Assembly: GCA_029210205.1 (NCBI GenBank)
Contig: JARGOD010000027.1
Location: forward strand, 1-52,060
DNA length: 52,060 nt
Direction of reading: 5' to 3'
Source: Verrucomicrobiales bacterium
GTDB lineage: Bacteria; Verrucomicrobiota; Verrucomicrobiia; Verrucomicrobiales; DEV007
The notes below the pieces were generated by a model, which saw nothing but the letters and a program-made list of their open reading frames with translations, was not told the DNA's origin and made no database searches. How positions within the stretch are numbered: the first letter of the stretch is position 1; each line of letters begins with the position of its first letter. Below are positions 46,827 to 52,060 of this stretch, one piece after another. The position numbers and the translations under genes were made by a program.

Positions 46827-48293
46827 ATGCAGCGCATTCAACCCTGTTGGCTCAACCACCCAACCCTCTTGAGTCTGGGATTCCTTCTTCAATTCTGCGG
46901 TTCGCTCGCCCGAGCAGAGGAGCTCTTCGACGTCGAAGCCATTCGCGATCCGGCAACTCTTGAGGTCAAAGTCCTGAGTGACTGGACCGTTTCAGCAAAA
47001 GAACCGGGCGTGAAGCAAAAGCTTCTTGAGATCACGGTCTGTGAATGGTGGCCGGGACAGAATGTAAGACTGCCCGTGACGCTGAATGCCCCCGCCAATG
47101 GCGACGTCGTCCGGAATCTTGTCGTGGCGAATCAGGGTCTCGGAGAACGCCCGACCCTACCTGCCAAAGGCCAACTGCGCCTGTTAAAAGAATACGGTAT
47201 CGGCGTCGTTCTCGTCGGCATGGGTACGATCGATATGATGAAACCAGTCGGCGAATTGCATCTTGGGATGAAGAGGAAGCTTCTCGAAACTCAAAATGCG
47301 CGCTACTCCGTCGCCTGGATCTGGGGGATGAGCCAAATGCGCGCGCTCACGGCGGCGATGACCGAACCCGAAGTATTCCAGCCGCAAAAGGTCCTCACTA
47401 CAGGTGGCTCAAAACGGGGCGTCGCCTCCACCGTCGCCGGGATCATTGATGACCGCTTTACTGCCATCATGCCGGTAGTCGCACCAATCGCAGGAAATCC
47501 GGGCGCCCCTGTTTTTGTCGAAGGCACGGAACCGGAGTCAATCCTCGCAACCAACGAAGCCTTCCTCATACGTGCTGATCCCGTTCACGCTAAAGCCTTT
47601 CGGGACCGGTCAAAGCGGAGGGGAAATCATCGCGTCACTCTCGCAGAGGCTGTCGAAGCCGGCTGGAGTGAAGAGGATATGAGAAGAATGACCGACCTGG
47701 TCTGGGACGCGTCGAGGATCACGAATTTTCTTCCCGACATCAAAGAGCGAGGCCTCGTCTTTTTCTGGAATGTGGGGACCAATGACAGCGTTTCCCCCGA
47801 CCTCAAAAAGGCAGGACTGGCTTACCCTGACTTTCCTCTCTGCATCATTCCCGGGGGACAACACGGCGGACCGGCAACGGCAGGCTTCACGAAACGTGTT
47901 CCCATTCTGCCGGAAGTGGAAGAGAACTTCATGAGTTTTGCGCTGAGTCACTTCGAAAACGCGCGTTCAATGCCAACCGCTCCCAGGCTAAACCTCGAAA
48001 ACTCTGAGAGCACCGTCACTGTCATTGCTACTTTCCCTTCCGAAACTGAGCCGACAAAAAACGAAGTCTATTTTTCCCTCAACCGATCCGAGCCATACAC
48101 CCTAGACTTCGAATTTGATGACTGGACATCCGTCACCATGGAGAAAACCGGGACCGGAAGATACGAAGCCAAATTTTCACTGCCCGACGGAGCGAACGCC
48201 CGGCGCATCGATGTGGTGACTCAACATCGTCATCTCGAAAACGGTTTGCCGATCACATTTTCCGGACCCTATTCCTCGATTGACTTGAACTAG
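46827..48293 (+). CDS. PhoPQ-activated pathogenicity-related family alpha/beta hydrolase
   Basis: This 488-residue secreted protein has a signal peptide (about 1-31) and the PF10142 pattern: LLEITVCEWWPG, VLTTGGSKRGVASTVAGIIDDRF with the nucleophile-like Ser in GGSKRG, IMPVVAPI, LVFFWNVGTNDSVSP and IIPGGQHGG with a candidate catalytic His. The family was named from Salmonella PqaA, but the biochemical role is not established; it resembles peptidases and esterases. A GGTGGAG 7 nt upstream supports ATG 46827. Confidence 0.85.
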   Translation: MQRIQPCWLNHPTLLSLGFLLQFCGSLARAEELFDVEAIRDPATLEVKVLSDWTVSAKEPGVKQKLLEITVCEWWPGQNVRLPVTLNAPANGDVVRNLVVANQGLGERPTLPAKGQLRLLKEYGIGVVLVGMGTIDMMKPVGELHLGMKRKLLETQNARYSVAWIWGMSQMRALTAAMTEPEVFQPQKVLTTGGSKRGVASTVAGIIDDRFTAIMPVVAPIAGNPGAPVFVEGTEPESILATNEAFLIRADPVHAKAFRDRSKRRGNHRVTLAEAVEAGWSEEDMRRMTDLVWDASRITNFLPDIKERGLVFFWNVGTNDSVSPDLKKAGLAYPDFPLCIIPGGQHGGPATAGFTKRVPILPEVEENFMSFALSHFENARSMPTAPRLNLENSESTVTVIATFPSETEPTKNEVYFSLNRSEPYTLDFEFDDWTSVTMEKTGTGRYEAKFSLPDGANARRIDVVTQHRHLENGLPITFSGPYSSIDLN

Positions 48294-48331
48294 GTGACAC
48301 CTCGCAAAGAAACATCGAAGATGGCACTCTC

Positions 48332-48586
48332 ATGCCGACTCAGCCGTTACACCCCAATGATCCTCTCCACGGGATTACCCTGAAGAAGATTCTCGAAACA
48401 CTTGTCGAACGCCACGGATGGAAGAAGCTCGCCGACGAAATTCAGATCCGCTGCTTCATGTTCGATCCCACGATCAACTCCAGCCTCAAGTTTCTCCGCC
48501 GCACTCCCTGGGCACGTCGCAAAGTTGAGGAATGGTATCTGCGGGATTTGCCCGATTTTCCAAACGAAAACGGAGATGCCCACTGA
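48332..48586 (+). CDS. VF530 (DUF2132) small DNA-binding-like protein
   Basis: This 84-residue cytoplasmic protein matches the VF530 family: DPLHGITLKKILETLVERHGWKKLADEI followed by IRCFMFDPTINSSLKFLRRTPWARRKVEEWYL. Members form a compact helical fold and are suggested to bind nucleic acid; the function is not settled. The gene starts 38 nt after the PhoPQ-related gene and is convergent with the rhodanese-YceI gene 9 nt away. Confidence 0.88.
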   Translation: MPTQPLHPNDPLHGITLKKILETLVERHGWKKLADEIQIRCFMFDPTINSSLKFLRRTPWARRKVEEWYLRDLPDFPNENGDAH

Positions 48587-48595
48587 GGCAAAATG

Positions 48596-49483
48596 CTATC
48601 CCGCCGTTATGACCTTGATCTCGATATCGACAAGATCATTCACGAGGTGACCGGCGAGACGGTTAAAGAATTTTCCTGAACCGTAAATGACGTTCCACAC
48701 CGTCCGGTCGATGAGAAACGAAGCCTGTGCCGCGAGCTTACCTTCCGGCGTGATACCTGCCACGCAACCAAGCTCGACCGCCGACGTTTTCCCCTTCATC
48801 TCCAAATCCGCCCGAACGATCAAATTTTGATCTCCGGGCTTCGCCTTCTCAATTCGATCTGAGGAAAAAATGCGAAAGGTCGCCTCCGGAAACTCCGAGG
48901 TATGGAAGAAGTCATGGCTCTTCAGATGGCCAATCAAGCCGTCGCGCATCTCACCGTCGAGATCCGTGCACTCGATCGCGTTCATGTCGATGACGACGAC
49001 ACCGCCCACAAGCTTGCCGTCGGCGACTTCAATCTCACCCGACCGAAGCCCGATCGTCCCGAAGTGCTTGTTTAAGAGATTGCGTCCCGTCCATTCGACC
49101 CGGCTTTCCGAAAGGTCGAGCGGGAGCGTCCCCGACGGGATTTCCGGATCGGACGGCTCAGGAGCGCCGCCATCGACATTCAGGCCTGCACCTTTCCATT
49201 CGGCAAGTCCACCTTCAATGACCCTGACATCCCCGTAGCCCATTTCCTCGAGCTTCTCCGCTGCCATCTTGGCTTCGTGGCTTTCGGCATCGGCGCCGTA
49301 GAGAACACAGGCCGTGCCTTGATCCGGCGTCGCTTCGCGAAAGCGATCACAGAACGCGACTTCAAAGACACAGTTCGAAATCGCTCCGGGAATGTGGCTG
49401 TGCTCGAAATCGTCGGCGAGTCTCACATCGACCACGACAGGGCCTGGATTCTCATTCAGCTCAGAGGCAGTGATCGTTCTCAT
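48596..49483 (-). CDS. Rhodanese-YceI fusion protein
   Basis: This 295-residue protein joins an N-terminal rhodanese-like domain (1-100; VVVDVRLADDFEHSHIPGAI, VIEGGLAEWKGAG) to a C-terminal YceI-like lipid-binding beta-barrel (about 118-292; WTGRNLLNKHFGTI, FFHTSEFPEATFRI, VWNVIYGSGKFF). At the rhodanese loop the usual nucleophilic Cys after VLY is Gly63 (VLYGADAES), so sulfur transfer by that residue is unlikely. No signal peptide is visible, so it is probably cytoplasmic. ATG 49483 was chosen because the rhodanese fold starts there. Confidence 0.85.
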   Translation of the reverse strand: MRTITASELNENPGPVVVDVRLADDFEHSHIPGAISNCVFEVAFCDRFREATPDQGTACVLYGADAESHEAKMAAEKLEEMGYGDVRVIEGGLAEWKGAGLNVDGGAPEPSDPEIPSGTLPLDLSESRVEWTGRNLLNKHFGTIGLRSGEIEVADGKLVGGVVVIDMNAIECTDLDGEMRDGLIGHLKSHDFFHTSEFPEATFRIFSSDRIEKAKPGDQNLIVRADLEMKGKTSAVELGCVAGITPEGKLAAQASFLIDRTVWNVIYGSGKFFNRLAGHLVNDLVDIEIKVITAG

Positions 49484-49606
49484 AGGAAGTCGGGGAATAC
49501 GTAGACGGCAAAAGGATACGCTGGAAGCCCCCGAAAAATCAATTCTAAGGTTCCACCCGCAGAATTGAGAGATCACCGCATTCTCAACCCAACACGATTG
49601 GACTTC

Positions 49607-51007
49607 TCAATTCGAAGTCAGTGGCTTCGCATTCTCCACATGCCCCGGAGCACGTCTTCCGCTCCCCTCCATCTCCCTTCCGGAATCTCCGAGGTCCTTG
49701 CGAATCCGTTGAGCGTGGGTTTGCAACTCCGCGACCACCTCGGAATTCTCTCCGCTGACATCAACACTCTCCGAGATGTCGGACTCGAGGTGAAACAGCG
49801 CGAGCGGAACGGGCTTTGGATTCTTGCCTCGCATTGGCTTATGGGGAACCCGAAGCTTCCATGGCCCGCTACGCACCGCCTGAAGCTGCCCCTGGTAGTA
49901 ATAAAAGAAAGCCTCATGCGGAGTCTTCGCTCCCTCGACTCCCGTTAGGAGCGGCGCGATGTCTTTTCCATCGATGATCCGCTCTGAATCGAGCGTTGCC
50001 CCGGCCATTCCCGCAAAGGTGGGAAGAAGGTCCATCGTCGTGACGAGTTCGCCGCAACTCGTCCCCGCCGGAATGTGGCCCGGTCCCCACGCGACCATGC
50101 AGACGCGCTGTCCCCCTTCGAGGGTGCTGCCCTTCGCTCCGCTCAGGGGGGCGTTGCTGGCACCGTGCCGAGTCGCTCCACCATTGTCCGAGGTAAAAAT
50201 GACGATCGTCTTTTCATCGAGCCCGTGCTCGCGCAGTGTCTTCAGTATCTGCCCAGTCGACCAGTCGATCTCCTCAACCGTGTCACCCCAGGCTCCGTTG
50301 GCAGATTTGCCGGCGAAGTCCTCACTCGAATACTGCGGCCAGTGGGGCATCGTGTGTGGCAGATAGAGAAAGAACGGCTCATCCTTGTTCGCCTCAATAA
50401 ACTGAATCGACTCTTCCGTGTATCGCTTCGTGATCTGCGCCTGGTCGGGCTCTTCTTCGATCACTTCCTCATCGCGAAGGAGAGGCAAGGGAGGGTAAGC
50501 ATATGGCTCAGGCCGGTCCTGATGACCCATGTCGTTGGAGTAGGGAATCCCGAAGTAGGAACCAAACCCGTGACGGGTCGGAAGATATTCCGGCTGGTCA
50601 CCCAGGTGCCACTTTCCCACCATCCCGGTGACGTAGCCGGCGTCGCGCAGCACTTCCGCCATGGTGGTTTCGTCAGGATTCAGTCCTCGTGAATTGCCGG
50701 GAAAGAGAACCCAGCGCCCCTCTTCATTCTGATGGAGCCCGACCCGCTGCGGGTAGGACCCTGTCATGAGAGAAGCCCGCGATGGCGAACACACTCCGCT
50801 CGTCACATAGAAGTCAGTGAAGATCCGCCCTTCCGCCGCCATCTCATCGAGATGGGGCGTGCGGTGATTCTCCGATCCGAACGGGCCGATGTCGTTGTAG
50901 CCGAGATCATCGCAGTAGATGATGATGAAGTTGGGACGGTCTTCAGCGACAGCAGAAAAAAGCAGGGCGAAGGCAAGAGTCAGACAGGCAAAAATGCGTT
51001 GGATCAT
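49607..51007 (-). CDS. Secreted arylsulfatase (type I, formylglycine)
   Basis: This 466-residue protein has a signal peptide (1-21), metal-binding D33/D34 (YCDDLGYND), the C-S-P-S-R maturation motif with Cys73, GKWHLGD, TMPHWPQY and FTSDNGGATRHGASNAPLSGAKG. It is the closest of the three sulfatases to the classical arylsulfatase/N-acetylgalactosamine-6-sulfatase type. ATG 51007 was chosen over one nine codons upstream because the signal peptide begins with MIQRIF. It lies upstream of, and in the same direction as, the PQQ-propeller gene. Confidence 0.93.
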   Translation of the reverse strand: MIQRIFACLTLAFALLFSAVAEDRPNFIIIYCDDLGYNDIGPFGSENHRTPHLDEMAAEGRIFTDFYVTSGVCSPSRASLMTGSYPQRVGLHQNEEGRWVLFPGNSRGLNPDETTMAEVLRDAGYVTGMVGKWHLGDQPEYLPTRHGFGSYFGIPYSNDMGHQDRPEPYAYPPLPLLRDEEVIEEEPDQAQITKRYTEESIQFIEANKDEPFFLYLPHTMPHWPQYSSEDFAGKSANGAWGDTVEEIDWSTGQILKTLREHGLDEKTIVIFTSDNGGATRHGASNAPLSGAKGSTLEGGQRVCMVAWGPGHIPAGTSCGELVTTMDLLPTFAGMAGATLDSERIIDGKDIAPLLTGVEGAKTPHEAFFYYYQGQLQAVRSGPWKLRVPHKPMRGKNPKPVPLALFHLESDISESVDVSGENSEVVAELQTHAQRIRKDLGDSGREMEGSGRRAPGHVENAKPLTSN

Positions 51008-51142
51008 GCCTGTGCTTACTGATTCCTGAAGCAAGCCACAAGCACGGGATCATGGCCCCCGCAGATGCCCGTGAAGCCATTTCTACCTGCAAAGACAACT
51101 TTTGACTTTTCCACCTTCCCACCGCTCCGCAGGAGCGCCCTC

Positions 51143-52060
51143 TCACTCCACACAAAAGAGATGCTTCTCGCTGCGCAGGAGAAGCTTGCCGTCGAATGGC
51201 ACCGGTGACGCGAGGATCTGCTCGCCCATGGGATTCTCGCTGAGCAATTCAAAGGTCTCTCCTACCTTAGCGGCGAAGACGACGCCGTCCTCGCGCGCGG
51301 CGTAGAGGATGCCTCCGGCAATCACGGGAGAGGCATAGTAAGCATCCGCGGCCCGGGGAAAGGCTGCCTCCCAGTGTGGCTCGCCGGTCTGCGGATCGAG
51401 ACAGACCACTCCGCCCTTGTGGCGCAGCAGGTAGACCCGGCCTTCGTAGGCGATCGGGCTGGCGACATAGACGCCGAAATCATCCGTGTCCCAGAGGCGG
51501 TGCGTTTCGGTGACATCACCTTCACCGCCGAGGCGGACGGCGTGCACCGAAGCCTGCTGGCGATCGTCCCGTCCCACCGCAATCACCGCGACGTCGTCGA
51601 CCACGACTGGGGTCGCGATGTGAGGCCAGAGCTTCGTTCCATCAGGATTGAATCCGCCGCACGACCAGAGCAGCTCTCCATTGTCTGCCGCATAAGTCGT
51701 GACATGGTCGGAGCACCAGATCAGGACCGCATCGCGATCGCCGTGGCGAATCGGAACGGGCGTAGTGTAGCCGTTGTCATTCTCGGCCGGAACCTCGTAG
51801 TTGCGTTCCGTTTTCCAGCGAATCTCTCCGTCGGTGAGGTTGAAACCGGCGACCCAGGAATTGCCCGCATGGAGGCGGGGAAGAATGAGCAAATCACCGA
51901 CGATCACCGGAGAGCTTCCCTGGTCCCAGTAAAGTTCCTGTGGACCGAAGTCCTCGACGAGATTCCGCTGCCACCGCACCGAGCCATCCATTTCGAGGGC
52001 CGCGATCGTCCCGCTCTTGAAGTAGACGTAGACCGCCTCGCCATCCGTGATCGGTGACGC
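51143..52060 (-). CDS. PQQ-like beta-propeller protein (5' end outside window)
   Basis: At least 306 codons of a beta-propeller are present, and the frame stays open to the window edge (52060), so the N-terminus is missing. Repeated blade motifs are VRWQRNLVEDFG, GEIRWKTERNYEV, GELLWSCGGF, GGVVCLDPQTGEPHWEA and DGVVFAAKVGETFELLS, typical of PQQ/YncE-like eight-bladed propellers common in Verrucomicrobia and Planctomycetes. Whether PQQ is bound cannot be judged from this part. It probably acts outside the cytoplasm. Confidence 0.85.
   Translation of the reverse strand, partial: ASPITDGEAVYVYFKSGTIAALEMDGSVRWQRNLVEDFGPQELYWDQGSSPVIVGDLLILPRLHAGNSWVAGFNLTDGEIRWKTERNYEVPAENDNGYTTPVPIRHGDRDAVLIWCSDHVTTYAADNGELLWSCGGFNPDGTKLWPHIATPVVVDDVAVIAVGRDDRQQASVHAVRLGGEGDVTETHRLWDTDDFGVYVASPIAYEGRVYLLRHKGGVVCLDPQTGEPHWEAAFPRAADAYYASPVIAGGILYAAREDGVVFAAKVGETFELLSENPMGEQILASPVPFDGKLLLRSEKHLFCVE

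Noticed and set aside
1..52060. tRNA, rRNA, CRISPR, transposase or phage genes
   Set aside because: Scanning by eye found no T-loop pattern in a cloverleaf context, no regularly spaced repeats and no transposase, integrase or phage motifs; a tRNAscan/Infernal run would be decisive.

Overview
The window looks like a chromosomal piece of a Verrucomicrobiota bacterium, probably near Verrucomicrobiales. The evidence is gene content and style: three secreted sulfatases with CxPxR formylglycine motifs, a DUF1080 lipoprotein, ECF sigma factor/FecR pairs (one FecR fused to a LamG-like domain), SHD1-domain secreted proteins, a PhoPQ-related hydrolase, PQQ-type and lactonase beta-propellers, and fairly GC-rich coding DNA. 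This placement comes from recognising families, not from a search. No rRNA, tRNA, CRISPR array, transposase or phage gene was seen.

Layout. Positions 1-5.9 kb are housekeeping: an RlmD/TrmA-type rRNA methyltransferase flanked by a perfect 22-bp inverted repeat, glycogen branching enzyme glgB, a glycine-zipper lipoprotein, and purE-purK. From 5.9 to 17.0 kb lies the most interesting locus: one 10.3-kb gene for a 3421-residue NRPS-PKS hybrid ordered A-T-KS-AT-ACP-aminotransferase-C-A-T-TE, followed directly by a SAM methyltransferase and a hairpin. From 17.1 to 21.2 kb are two tandem sigma factor/FecR cassettes. From 21.5 to 32.9 kb come secreted enzymes: a PhoD-like phosphatase, a papain-like protease, an S1/P1 nuclease, a DSP phosphatase, a nucleoside-hydrolase-like protein, an SHD1 metalloprotease, a sulfatase and a DUF1080 lipoprotein, with a FabZ-like dehydratase among them. 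From 33 to 41 kb: a second sulfatase, a lactonase-amidase pair, two paralogous L,D-transpeptidases flanking a CPBP-like membrane protein, and a CHASE2 adenylate cyclase divergent from an SHD1-FecR protein. From 43 to 52 kb: an AT-richer FkbM methyltransferase, a FAD oxidoreductase, an RluA-type pseudouridine synthase, a PhoPQ-related hydrolase, a VF530 protein, a rhodanese-YceI fusion, a third sulfatase and a truncated PQQ propeller.

How the genes may work together. The NRPS-PKS carries everything needed to load one amino acid, extend it with malonate, convert the beta-keto group to a beta-amine, join a second amino acid and release the product. It has no ketoreductase, so the aminotransferase is the only visible beta-carbon processing. 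If the first residue is an alpha-amino acid, as its valine-like A-domain code suggests, the intermediate would be a 3,4-diamino acid (vicinal diamine). The rest of the window fits a polysaccharide-degrading, envelope-rich lifestyle, with sulfatases, secreted hydrolases, peptidoglycan enzymes and surface-signalling modules.
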